Made by a program: the position numbers and the translations under genes | Shown here: one piece after another, positions 1 to 9,542 of the stretch | How the letters are laid out: every line of letters begins with the position of its first letter | Numbering within the stretch: position 1 is the first letter of the stretch | Source: Mesostigma viride | Taxonomy: Eukaryota > Streptophyta > Mesostigmatophyceae > Mesostigmatales > Mesostigmataceae | Length of the DNA stretch: 55,000 nucleotides | NCBI GenBank assembly: GCA_009746045.1 | Contig: RPFO01000104.1 | Location: 3,943,237-3,998,236 of the forward strand | Direction of reading: 5' to 3' | The notes under the pieces: generated by a model | Databases searched by the model: none | Seen by the model: only the letters and a program-made list of their open reading frames with translations | What the model was told of the DNA's origin: nothing

Positions 1-123
1 GAGGTCATGCGATTATGAGTTCATGACGGTGGGTAGAGAACCCACGTGTCCATTCATGTTGGTGTTTGAGCTCATGTTGGTGGATTCTGTGCTGTTGATC
101 TCCCGCTTGGATTAAAAAACATA

Positions 124-148
124 AAAAATAATGATAATAATAATAATG

Positions 149-193
<45 letters not shown>

Positions 194-194
194 G
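124..194. repeat. AAT-type trinucleotide microsatellite
   Basis: An uninterrupted run of ATA/ATG triplets. It produces an artificial poly-tyrosine reading frame on the minus strand that is not a gene. The rest of the first 580 bases shows no recognisable coding exon and is probably intron of the citrate synthase gene. Confidence 0.95.
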
Positions 195-429
195 AAGACC
201 CTTTTCACCATGGCACAGCCACATGGCCGGATGGGCTAAGTTTCCGTTGGGGCATCTGGTTCAGCGTATGCGTCTCCTTGGCTATTCTTTGAACATACCA
301 GTTGGTGTAACTATTGGCATTAATCCTTTGGACTGTGTTTCTGCTTGTCTATTCTTGGCCCGTACCAGTTGGTACATGCAACTACGGGTGGGAATGATTT
401 TGCCGCTCGGCTCGAAGGTCTTCATGCTA

Positions 430-489
430 AATATACCCAGTCTCAATATACCCAGTCTCAATATACCCAGTCTAAATATACCCAGTCTC
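430..489. repeat. 15-bp tandem repeat, four copies
   Basis: Four head-to-tail copies of an AATATACCCAGTCTC unit lie about 100 bases upstream of the first recognisable citrate synthase exon. The unit length is a multiple of three, so it gives a repetitive reading frame, but nothing else supports coding. Confidence 0.9.
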
Positions 490-584
490 ATCCCATGGGG
501 TTCACAAGCGCGCCCTCTTGGGTGTTGGTACGCCCGTACCCCCTGGTTCTGAACACCTTTTCTGTGTGTTTGCACCTACCGCAG

Positions 585-3500
585 GTCTACGAACTGTTCC
601 GCCTCTACCTGACCATCCACAGCGACCATGAGGGTGGCAACGTCACCGCGCACACCACGCACCTAGTACGTTGTCATGGGTATGATGTTGCGGAGGCACA
701 CTGAAGGAGCACTGTTGTGGCACTGGCAAAAAGCGGGGAAACTGTTTAAAAATCCAACACGAGTGAAATGTCACACAAGCCAGCACCGCGTTGGGTTTTG
801 CTGTAGCCTAGTAAATGGGCATGGCCCATGGATCTGTTCGTTGCCTATATACCCCCTGGCCATCAGCCTGTTCACATAATAATAATAATAATAACAATAC
901 CAACAACAACAACAATAATAATAATAATAATAATAATCAGCCTGTGCATACTGCAACTCTCACATACTTAAACTGAAGCTGTAAGTGCACTTGCATTGTG
1001 TATGGTCCTGGACTCCAAAGTACTGGCCCCTGTGCACCAGCCTCCCTGCGTTTCCATTTTACAGATACCAAAGGATCGGCCCCACAATTCTCGTATCAAA
1101 GCCATCTCTTCCTCCGCTGCTTTTTCCAACTAGTAGTCCTCCCCTCCCAGTCTTCGTGGACTAGACTGGTGTCATTTTATCAGTCACTTGTGATGGTGCC
1201 CTCCTCGTCTTGCAGGGCTGCTCAGTACTCGCCGTCCGTATGTCCACTGATGCTTCCGCTGAGGCATATGCCCGCTGATGCCATGACCCGACTCCCCACC
1301 CTACAGCTTTGCAAGCAGCGGTCTTTTGTCAAAATGTTGTCACCCCGCCAACCCATGTGGGCCAGACGGCTATCCCTTAAACTCCCCGACTGCTCACTTA
1401 GCGCCTCCTCGTATCAACCCTAACCCTGCCCAACGCGCCACCCACTGGTTGGTGTGTACTCTTTGGGCCCCACTGGTTGGTTGACCTGAACAGCAGGCTG
1501 CGGACACCTACCTCAGTCGGTTGATGCGCACCTCTGTCTGTTGATGTCCTTACACGGGCCCTACCTCCGCTATGCTGCCTCCTTCACACATCGGTTCTTG
1601 TCTTGTGTTATGCCAGGTCGGCAGCACACTGGCGGACCCCTACCTATGTCTAGCCGCGGGCATGAACGGGCTCGCGGGGCCGCTTCACGGCCTTGCCTCG
1701 CAGGTCCGCGCGCCACCTTTGCCATCAATTCGGCCTTTAAAAAAACATTGTGTTTTTTTTCTCGCTTGTTTCTAAAAATATGGCTCGATGGCATGAATGT
1801 CACCAATGTCGCTATGAGTGTTATGGTGCTGGTTTGACACTGGCACTTGAGAGAGGCTCTTATAGTCTTTTTATGGGGCCTTTGCCCCAGTATGTGTTGC
1901 GTTCTCTGTCTGGTCCTGCCATTACTTTTTTTCTGTTCTGCATTTCATTTCTGCTACCGCGGCCTGCGAATTTCTGAGGCCGCAGGAGGTGCTGCGCCGG
2001 CTGCTGACCATCATCCCTCTGTCCATTTCTATCAGATGTGACTTGGCTTTCCTTTTGGCTATGGTTTTGGTACATGGCATCTCACATGTGCAGCAGAAGG
2101 TGCGCATGTTGCGCTTGATCCTGGACCTGGAGGCGGTCATTTAATATGCATTACCCTTTGTTGCCTATGTATGGCACTTTGACCGCTCGCAGGAAGTGCT
2201 GCGCTGGCTGTTTGACCTGGAGGCTGCCATCGGCGACGACGCGTCACTGGACACCATCCGCGATTATTGCAAGGAGACGATGGCCAAGGGCAAGGTCATC
2301 CCAGGTTATGGCCACGCGGTGTTGAGGGTGACCGACCCCCGTTACATGTGCCAGCGCGAGTTTGCCGTGCGGAACCTGGGAGATTACCCGCTGTTCAAGA
2401 CGGTGAGATGGAGCCATCCGTTGCACCAGCAAATAGCTTGTGTAGGGTTTCTGGGAGACTGCCCGCTGTTCAAGATGCTGAGATGGTGCCGTCGCGGTAA
2501 TGCTCACGAGGGTTTTATATCTTTGGTATGGGTGTATGGTGTTTGCGCTCAAGCACCTGCCGGACTACCCGCTGTTCAAGACGGTGCGTCATGCCATCCG
2601 TTATACTTATGCCAGCAAAGAGATTGTATGAGTAGTAGGAGAGGGTGGGCGGTATGCTGGTAGTTTGTGTAGGGTTTCTGGGAGACTGCCCACTGTTCAA
2701 GATGCTGCTTCATGCCTTCCGTTGTACCAACAAAGAGGTTATAGTAGCAGACGATGGGCAGGTGTACTGTACTGGTAGCTTGTGTAGGGTCTATTGGAGA
2801 CTTGCTGCTGTTCCATACCGTTAGCGCCGCGAGTGTGTGGAGGCAGATGGCGGGAGGGACAGGCTGTATGGCTCTGCACCACCTGCGCGTTGCCCCGCAA
2901 GCCAATACAGCCGCTGTGACACTCACTGACAAGCGCATGGGCTGGAGGAAAAGCTCAGTGCAGCTCCTGGCCCTTACTGTTCATGTTGACGCCGTGTTGG
3001 TGCCTCAGATTTTTAAGCCATATGCAGGCCACGCACCAACTTTCTGAGCTAACCAGTGGTGAAAAATAAAGGCAGGTCACGTACAATCTCTCTCAGCTAA
3101 CCAGTGGTGACAGAAAGAAGAACAGGTCCGATAAATGCAGTGGCATAGTTTTCACGTTACTTCAACGCAGTGTCAGTGATCTGATCGTGGTCATCGTCAT
3201 CTCGCGCGTCCATGTCTAGGTAGTCCTCGCTGGGGATTCACACTCTAGCTATAATATAACCTTTATCGGATCCTACCTCTTCGCATCACGTTGGAGTCGC
3301 TGCAAGTTCTATCATTTGCGGTCACGTGTTCATGATGCAGCCTGTTTGCATGCGGCTCACGTCCCGTCTGTGCATGTGCGCATCATGCATGCTTGGCATC
3401 CTACGCTTGGACAGGTGGCAAAACTGTATGATGTCGTCCCAGCCTTCCTCTTTTCCACCGGCAAGGTGAGCGGATCACCCTTATGACATCCTGATGATGC

Positions 3501-4108
3501 CCTTACATCTTCTAGAGAGGACTACTGTTATAGAAATATGCTGGTGGATTCCCCGTCTTTTTCTCCTTGTTGCCATGATGTGGACTACCCGGCATAGTAA
3601 TAGGACCCCCTATAATGTTACTTACTAGTAACTTGTGGGCTAGGGCTTCGCAAAGAACCCACCCTTCAAAGGTGGTGGTTTCGGTTCTTGTTGGACGTCG
3701 TGATGGGATGAGGCAACCCAGGTGCAGGACCGCCCCTTGCCCCTATTGCTGTGTTCGTGCTCGTGGATATGCCTTTCTTCAATCTTTGGATTCGTTCAGA
3801 CCACGTTGAGAAAGAATGAAGAGAGACATGTCCACGAGCGTAGCAGTCATTTCGTGTTTGTTTCCTCTTGGCATGTTGCGCTGCCAGATGCCCAATCCCC
3901 CGCTCTCGCCGATGCAAAAATCGCGTGACGCACATCCGCAGACTCTACATTTTCTATGCCCCCATGCTTAGCGCTGTCCATGTACACACTTCTTGTGTGT
4001 CGCGCCTCTCATCCCTCTGTTGTTTACTCTTATTGTTTTGTGCATGTGTGCCCAGCGCTGGTGTCATCGTTAGTTCTTCACCGTCCTTGTGACCACCCAC
4101 CCAACCGA

Positions 4109-4162
<54 letters not shown>

Positions 4163-7100
4163 CCCCCCCCCCCCCCCCCACACACACACCAGAGTGACTG
4201 ACTGGCCGTCCACTGACCGACCCTTAATCTGCCCGCCCACCTTATGGCATGTTACTGAAACCTGCCAAAAGCCTTCACACCCTAGACGCTCACCCCCACC
4301 GCCCGCCTGCTGCGTGCTGTTGCCCCTCAAAACCATTTGGATGACTTGTTTTAGTGGCTTGTTTCAGAATGTCCCGGGACTTGTCCTTTCCCCTTCGCTT
4401 TTGCGACTGTGACCCCTCACATTTGCTACTGTGACCCCTCACGTGTGTTTCTGTGACCCTTCACATTTGCTTCTGTGACCCCTCATGTTTGCTACTGTGA
4501 CTTAAGCTCCTGCACCCCACTTAACCTCATGTCATCCTCACTGCGGCCCTCTGTGCGGTTGCTGACGAGCAGGTTCGCAACCCATGGCCGAATGTGGACG
4601 CCCACAGCAGCGTGCTCCTCCAGTACTACGGCATCACCGAGGAGACGTGAGTGGATGGCTGTTACAGGATACCTAGCCAAATAGTGCCCCCTGCAGTGCC
4701 TTGCTCCAGTTCCATGGCATCACCGAGGAGATGTGGGTAGATGGTGGTGCTGACCAGCATGCTTCCTGGTGTGGCCCAAGCTGCAACTCTGCTTTTGGTA
4801 CTGAACACGGCATCACAGTGGAGACGTGGGTACGAAGAGACTGGATATGAAGCTCCAGTGGTAATACAGTTGCGGCTTGCTGGATTGCATAGTTGAGCAG
4901 TGCCCGTGGCTGCACGTGTCTTGAGTACTAACCACGGGGGGAAGGCAGGCGCTTGGTCAGGAATGTATGTGTGCTAGGAGCAGCTTCCTTGCTAATGACG
5001 CTCATGTTTCGATGCGAGGGTTAGGGTTGCGGCTGGTACTGGGGAAACCTCAATGATAACTGCTCACAAGTTTTCTCGGCAGGCACCAGTTCAGGAGCCT
5101 AGTGCCCCCTAGGCCATGCTCCCTAAGCAACCTTCCATGGGGCCGCCAGGTGAAGGAACTGTGGAAGAAGGCAATCGAAGTCCGTCGACATGGCTGGGTT
5201 TGAGATGGTGTCTCTCACCCTTCCTTGCCTTTTGCTATGCCGGCCGCTGTTCTCTTCACTGCTGGGCCCTGGCAGGTACTACACCGTCATGTTCGGTGTC
5301 TCCCGGGCGCTCGGTGTGCTGTCCCAGGTGAGCGGCCGTGCGGTTTTGCCCACTTGGTTCTCATTGTTTACGCTTCCAGTCGGTTTTGTTTTGTTACATT
5401 CGGCGTCTCCCAGGCGTTGGGGGTCTTGTCTCTTGTGGGTGGATGTGCCAAAAGCCATGCTTCGAGCGTTTGGGTGCTTGCAGGGGCCCAAACACAACTT
5501 TTTCCTTTGCGGCTGCCTTGCGAAGCCGTAGCAGTATGGTCTGGAATGGGCGCAGCCCATCTGGGGTGTAACTATGTTTAATATAAAAATATCATTTCTG
5601 TAGTAGCGGTATCATGCTCAATAATAGCTCTGGCCTGTTTAATATAAAAATATCATTTATATAGTATTTATTGGTATCATGCTCAGTAATAGCTCTGGCC
5701 TGTTTAATATAAAAATATCATTTATATAGTATTTATCCGTATCATGCTCATTAATAGCTCTGGCACCTTGTGGCCATCAGCTTGCGCCTTAGCCGACGTC
5801 TTGAGCCCACCTGACCTTTGTAGCATAAGGTATAGCGTAAGGTATAGCGTAAGGTATAGCGTAAGGTATAGCGTAAGGTATAGCGTAGGGTGTAGCATAA
5901 GGTATAGCGTAAGCCTACCTATGGTATTGCATGGTTGTATTGCACCCACAGTGTTGGGCCCAGGCACCATGATGTGGGGAGAGCGCTCTGTGGCCTGCCC
6001 ACTTGCGGCAGTGAGAGAAGCTAGGGCGCCCTCCCTCCTTCTCGTTGTGTATATCAGGTTGAAGGTTCCTTTACTCTGTATTGGCACCCACGTGACGCAG
6101 TCACGTGCTTATTAATTAATTAATGCTCAATAATGCCCGCTTATGCAACGTCTCGTACCTCAGTTGCCTTGGTTAAACCCAGTGACTGTTCACTGGGGAC
6201 CATGCTGTGCTTCACCATGCCCATCGTTGCCAAGAACGCCCCTCCCCTCTGAACTGTCACGGTTCTTCCACGGTTGGCCACTGTGCGCTGCGACTGTCCT
6301 TGTTTATGGCGCATTCAGTTCATGCATCCGAGACAAGGGCCGTGATGATGGTTCATCTGGGGCCCCGTGCCACTTGTTGACAGCTGCTTCAAGTCTCCAC
6401 TTATTTACTTAGGCTTCTACGTTGCCACTTATTTACTTAGGCCTCCATGCTGTTGTCTCGCATCTCTTGTATTCCTCGTAGCCATCGTGATTACCGTAGT
6501 GGCTGAAATCACATTGCGAATAAATAATTTTTCGAGGGTTTTTTTGCATGGTTTTGACACTTTACGGGGAAAGTTCAGCCCGGGTTAGGTAAACTTCGAG
6601 CCCGGGAGCTTGTTTATATTAGGGCACCTAGTTCAGTGTCTGACTTGGATTCTAACCTATCAAGTACATTAATTACCCACCAAGTGCAGTTCCTATCTGA
6701 CAATTAAGTGAGCACCAGTATGACATAAGGCCCTAATCAGTGCTAACAGGGCCCCTAATTGAACGCGTTCTCAATCTGGCGCGACGCGGCGCGGCGCGGC
6801 AAGCGCGGCGCTCCACTTCATCTAGCTGCGCCGCGGCCTGCAGCCAGAAACAGGTGTAGCGCCTCCCGGTTTTCATACTTTACGGGGTAAATTGAAGTAT
6901 TATTTTAGCACTTTTCGGGGGGTCATTCGAAAAGATTTATTCGCAATGTGATTTCAGCCACTACGGTACCGCATTCCACCTGCCTCGGTTGGACACGAAT
7001 AGCAGCTGCACCTGCCTCGGTTGGACACGAATAGCAGCTGCACCTGCCTCGGTTGGACACGAATAGCAGCTGCACCTGCCTCGGTTGGACACGAATAGCA

Positions 7101-7461
7101 GCTGCACCTGCCTCGGTTGGACACGAATAGCAGCTGCACCTGCCTCGGTTGGACATGAATAGCAGCTGCACCTGCCTCGGTTGGACACGAATAGCAGCTG
7201 CACCTGTCTCGGATGGTTTGCTGGTTTGGCAGCTGGTCCGGGACCGTGCGCTATGGATTGCGATTTAATGTATTTCTCATATTTCTGATGATACTCATTT
7301 TTCTTTTTTCTCGCCTGCCTCTGTTGGCCACCACGCAGCTCATCTGGGACCGTGCGCTAGGATTACCGATCGAGCGGCCGAAGAGCGTGACGACGGACCA
7401 GCTGTTCGCCGCGCTGTTGGTGGACCCCAAGAAGGCCGCCACGCAGGAGAACGACGGTTGA
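585..7461 (+). CDS. CS: Citrate synthase, C-terminal seven exons (5' part outside the window)
   Basis: Condenses acetyl-CoA and oxaloacetate to citrate in the first step of the TCA cycle; the family form seen here is the mitochondrial/eukaryotic type. Exons read from the sequence: 585-665, 1617-1703, 2193-2402, 3415-3465, 4573-4646, 5276-5327 and 7339-7461. Most junctions are phase 0; the 4573-4646/5276-5327 junction is phase 2. All donors are GT (GTACGT, GTGAGT, GTGAGC types) and all acceptors are AG. Family signatures appear in order: HSDHEGGN, the catalytic-His loop GPLHGLA, the second catalytic His in GYGHAVLR followed by DPRY, the catalytic Asp in NVDAHS, then [17 protein letters not shown] and [16 protein letters not shown]. 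The protein ends at TGA 7459-7461, with TGTAA immediately downstream as a possible polyadenylation signal. N-terminal exons, including any transit peptide, must lie to the left. Odd: the end of exon 3 reads [13 protein letters not shown], whereas a copy in the next intron carries the more canonical [13 protein letters not shown], so the real splice pattern there is uncertain. Confidence 0.93.
877..937. repeat. AAT/CAA trinucleotide microsatellite in intron
   Basis: A run of AAT triplets is interrupted by a CAA run within the intron after exon 585-665 of the citrate synthase gene. No coding meaning. Confidence 0.93.
1979..2140 (+). pseudogene. Decayed partial copies of citrate synthase exon 3 start
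   Basis: Just upstream of the true exon (2193) there are two degenerate copies of its first bases. One is at 1979-2000, GAGGTGCTGCGCCGGCTG-like against the exon's GAAGTGCTGCGCTGGCTG. The other is at about 2112-2138, GACCTGGAGGCGGTC-like against GACCTGGAGGCTGCC. Both are followed by stops or frame loss, so they are pseudo-exons rather than alternatives. Confidence 0.6.
2440..2835 (+). pseudogene. Serial decayed copies of the end of citrate synthase exon 3
   Basis: The exon-3 end (GACTACCCGCTGTTCAAG) recurs downstream. At about 2452-2485 it reads GACTGCCCGCTGTTCAAGATG. At about 2541-2584 it encodes [14 protein letters not shown], the textbook version of this citrate synthase segment, followed by GTGCGT. 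At about 2684-2710 it reads GACTGCCCACTGTTCAAG, and at about 2796-2820 a more eroded copy is seen. The linking sequence TGTGTAGGGTTTCTGGGAG is copied along with them, which shows tandem duplication. The 2541-2584 copy keeps an open frame and could be an alternative exon end. Confidence 0.65.
3020..3112. repeat. Imperfect about 50-bp tandem duplication
   Basis: The segment ending GCTAACCAGTGGTGA occurs twice in succession within the intron between citrate synthase exons 2193-2402 and 3415-3465. Confidence 0.75.
4111..4190. repeat. (CA)n microsatellite with C18 homopolymer
   Basis: An AC run of about 50 bases is followed by 18 consecutive C (4162-4179) and a few more CA repeats. Long alternating CA tracts can adopt Z-DNA and the C/G run is strand-asymmetric. 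The His/Thr and Val/Cys reading frames across it are artefacts. Confidence 0.97.
4403..4502. repeat. 23-24-bp tandem repeat, about five copies
   Basis: Successive variants of TGTGACCCCTCACATTTGCT lie 70 bases upstream of citrate synthase exon 4573-4646. Confidence 0.88.
4690..4835 (+). pseudogene. Decayed copies of citrate synthase exon 4573-4646
   Basis: Two degenerate copies of the exon end follow it. About 4698-4731 reads CTCCAGTTCCATGGCATCACCGAGGAG-like against CTCCAGTACTACGGCATCACCGAGGAG in the exon. About 4795-4830 retains ACGGCATCAC and GGAGACGTGGGT. Both keep the donor-proximal bases, so the copies include the exon/intron border. Confidence 0.7.
5395..5442 (+). pseudogene. Decayed copy of citrate synthase exon 5276-5327
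   Basis: This stretch would read [13 protein letters not shown] against [13 protein letters not shown] in the true exon about 100 bases upstream. No usable acceptor directly precedes it and the Q|GTGAG donor is lost, so it is probably a non-functional duplicate. Confidence 0.75.
5577..5765. repeat. Three-copy tandem repeat, about 65-bp unit
   Basis: Each unit begins TTTAATATAAAAATATCATT and ends with AATAGCTCTGGC. The three copies differ at a few positions. Located in the last intron of the citrate synthase gene. Confidence 0.92.
5824..5913. repeat. 12-bp minisatellite GGTATAGCGTAA, about eight copies
   Basis: Consecutive 12-bp units with a few substitutions toward the right end. Because the unit is divisible by three it gives repeated RYSV/TLYL-like frames, which I regard as spurious. 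Confidence 0.93.
6089..6124 (+). repeat. Retroelement-type 3' end: perfect hairpin plus TTAA tail
   Basis: CACGTGAC, a three-base loop GCA and GTCACGTG form a perfect 8-bp stem. It is followed at once by (TTAA)n to 6124. The same organisation (hairpin, then TTAA or AATTC/AATTT repeats) marks the 3' ends of non-LTR elements elsewhere in the window, so this is probably the 3' end of a retroposed copy inside the last citrate synthase intron. Confidence 0.6.
6977..7212. repeat. 32-bp tandem minisatellite, about seven copies
   Basis: Near-identical contiguous units (CACCTGCCTCGGTTGGACAC followed by GAATAGCAGCTG) with no spacers. The array ends 127 bases upstream of the last citrate synthase exon. 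Each unit contains CAGCTGCACCTG E-box-like sites. Because 32 is not divisible by three, every frame repeats. Confidence 0.95.
7215..7250 (+). pseudogene. Decayed copy of the start of the last citrate synthase exon
   Basis: CAGCTGGTCCGGGACCGTGC at this site mirrors the true acceptor and exon start CAGCTCATCTGGGACCGTGC at 7336. Reading on, the frame diverges at once (GCGCTATGGATTGCG versus GCGCTAGGATTACCG). It is an upstream pseudo-exon carrying an acceptor-like AG, and might compete in splicing. Confidence 0.7.
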
Positions 7462-8200
7462 TGTAATGCTGCCGATTGCCGCGTGCATCCCGCGGGAGTC
7501 AACGGCGGCCAAAGTGATGCTGCCGCTCGTCGCATGCAACAGGCAGGAGAACGGCTAAACTAGTGATGCTGCCGCCTGCACAGTGAAGAGAATGAAAGGA
7601 AAAATAAATTGGGCACCGCATGCCGCATGCGTCACGCAGGACAAGGGGGGTTAAAAGGATGCCGGGCACTGCACGCGGCTTGTAGTGTGCAGGAGGACTA
7701 CGATCAAGCTGATGCTGTTGCCTGCGTCACGCAGGACAGCCACGTTTGGTTGCTACTTACCGCTGCCTGTTGCACAGGACGGTGACAGTTGATTTCTGCC
7801 GGTGCATGGCGCTTGCACTGTGCATGGAACAATGGACGGTGGATTGACTTCGTTGGATTGGAAATCCATGCCGCCTCCTGTCGTGCAGGACAAGGACGTT
7901 GACTTGTCTAAGTGCGCCATGATCATTTCACAAGGCAAGGCTCCCAGCGTCGGTGCGGCATCATTTCTAGTCTCGCGCAGATTAACGAAGCGCGCTAATG
8001 CCGGCGATGGCAACCCGCGGGGCAATGATGGCGGCCTGGCACCTGCTGCGGCTGACGCGCACTATTGCCTGCGTTGTGCCCAGGGCCGATGACGATGGTT
8101 ATTGCTGCTGGGAGCACTGCTGAGGATGGCAAACAAGGCAGCAATGATGGTGCCACCTGCCACGTGCAGGACATTAGCGGACACTACTTACCTCTATGGT
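7462..8200 (+). repeat. Degenerate array derived from the citrate synthase stop-codon region
   Basis: The final coding segment and stop context, (C)ACGCAGGAGAACGACGGTTGATG...ATGCTGCCG, are echoed about seven times past the stop. CAGGAGAAC / CAGGACAAG / CAGGACGGT cores lie at about 7533, 7635, 7693, 7730, 7778, 7885 and 8165. Several are followed by GTTGA- and GATGCTGCC-like sequence. Decay increases with distance. The long frames through here (7753-8092) are shadows of this repetition and not genes. Confidence 0.55.
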
Positions 8201-9410
8201 TTGGTCCCAGGGGGGTGGATGTGCACCTGGTTAGGTTAGTCCTAATGTATGGAGACGCAGATAGAGGGATTGTGCACATTCTTTGGTTGGGTCATGGCAC
8301 GCCTTTCGATGGATGGGGTCAATGACCTGGCGCGTTGCAAGCGCCAAGCATACCTGGCAGGAATGATTGTCTCACGTAACACCGCGCCATGTAGAGTGAC
8401 AAGACCGTACAGGACCATTTAGGGTGACATGGTCTTATCTCACATGCTGCGGTTTGCTCGCCAGTACACCTGTCCTAATCGCCTGGCTCAGGCGTGCCTA
8501 TTCGTGACAGCTTGGCTCTGTCTAGCTGGGGTAGGCTGGTCATCTGGCTGGGCGGATGCCCTTCGAATATAACATGGGATCCAAAAGCTTGGTTGGTAGC
8601 CTGCTACGGTGGAGGCACGTTTGTCCAGCTCTGCCTGGACTGATTTCAGGCCTTGGCGATGCACCACCAGTCCGGCAGTGTTTTTGCTAACGGGCCGCGC
8701 GAGGCCACACGTGGCCGCTGGCCGCCGGAGTTTGGACGTCGAGGCCACACGCGGCCGCGGGCTTTTTGTGGCCAAGGCCACATCGACTTATATTTATATC
8801 TATAGGCATATAGGTACAAGTTGTCTCCTTGATATAGGTACAAGGGTGGCCGCGTGCATCACGTGCTACTTGCAGGTCGGTGGTCAGTCGGCAGGCGTCA
8901 ATGGTACAGGTTACTCGGCTGAATGTTTGTACTGGCGGAAATGTGCTTTTCTCTTGAGGATGGTAAAGTGGTCAGTGGTGGCCTGGTGGGCATGCTTGTG
9001 ACAAAATGCGACCGCGAGATTTTTGTAGCCGAGGTCAAAGCAGCCGCAGGCTTTTGGTGGCTGAGGCCACTGGGGCCGCAGCCTCAAAAGCCTTAGCAAA
9101 AACACTGCAGTCCGGGCAAGTGCCTGACTCTGTGAAGGGAATATACTGGAATAGTGAGGAGGGTTGTTGTAGGCCATTGTAATACTGTAATATAATAGCC
9201 TGTAGGATTCTTCCCTGAAAGCACCTGTCTCATAAAGGGATGTCAGCTGGTTACAAGCTGTTTCATTTTATGTTGCTGACAGATTAGCTAATTAATTATA
9301 ATCAAGGGGACGTGGCGCGCCGAATATTTTCCGCGCCACAAAATTCGCGGTACTGTCCGTACGGTGTATAATATGTGCCCGGGGACCGCTCAACCCTCGC
9401 GGAGGTGGCC
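8201..9410. other. No gene recognised
   Basis: Contains short CG-rich repeats with GAGGCCACACGTGGCCGC-like palindromic content (8690-8770 and 9005-9085). A TGTCTCCTTGATA motif at 8822 recurs at three other places in the window. A TATA-like GTATAATAT at about 9366-9374 precedes the small ORF at 9411. No protein similarity seen. Confidence 0.5.
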
Positions 9411-9542
9411 ATGGCGGCTTGCAGTCAGGCAATATTAATCGATATGGCATCTAAAAAGCTAGAAAAAATGCATGAATTTCTCAGAAGATTAGTCGATGAC
9501 CTCATTTCATGGCGGAAAGTTTACGGTTTGCAATATCGCTAA
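9411..9542 (+). CDS. Putative 43-residue protein or first exon
   Basis: A short ORF begins in a strong start context (GTGGCCATGGCGGC), 38 bases after a TATA-like TGTATAATATG. It encodes a mainly helical, basic/acidic peptide (KKLEKMHEFLRRLVDDLISW within it). The eight bases GTTTACGG occur at its end (9519-9526) and again at about 9612, directly after an acceptor-like TTTAATGCAG. If these are intron borders the reading frame would continue for seven more codons. Another donor-like AAG|GTAAGA lies at about 9733. I recognise no family; it may be a real small gene, a first exon, or chance. Confidence 0.3.
   Translation: MAACSQAILIDMASKKLEKMHEFLRRLVDDLISWRKVYGLQYR

Noticed and set aside
223-704. 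Overlapping frames on both strands at the left edge
   Set aside because: They run through a 15-bp repeat and across the acceptor of a real citrate synthase exon, and match nothing.
4070-4412. His-Thr and Val-Cys rich frames
   Set aside because: Readings of the (CA)n/C18 microsatellite in a citrate synthase intron.
6923-7203. Regular repeats suggesting a CRISPR array
   Set aside because: The 32-bp units are contiguous with no spacers, in a eukaryotic gene intron with no cas genes; it is a minisatellite.
7753-8325. Several 86-96-residue frames downstream of citrate synthase
   Set aside because: They overlie the decayed copies of the stop-codon region and have no splice or start logic.
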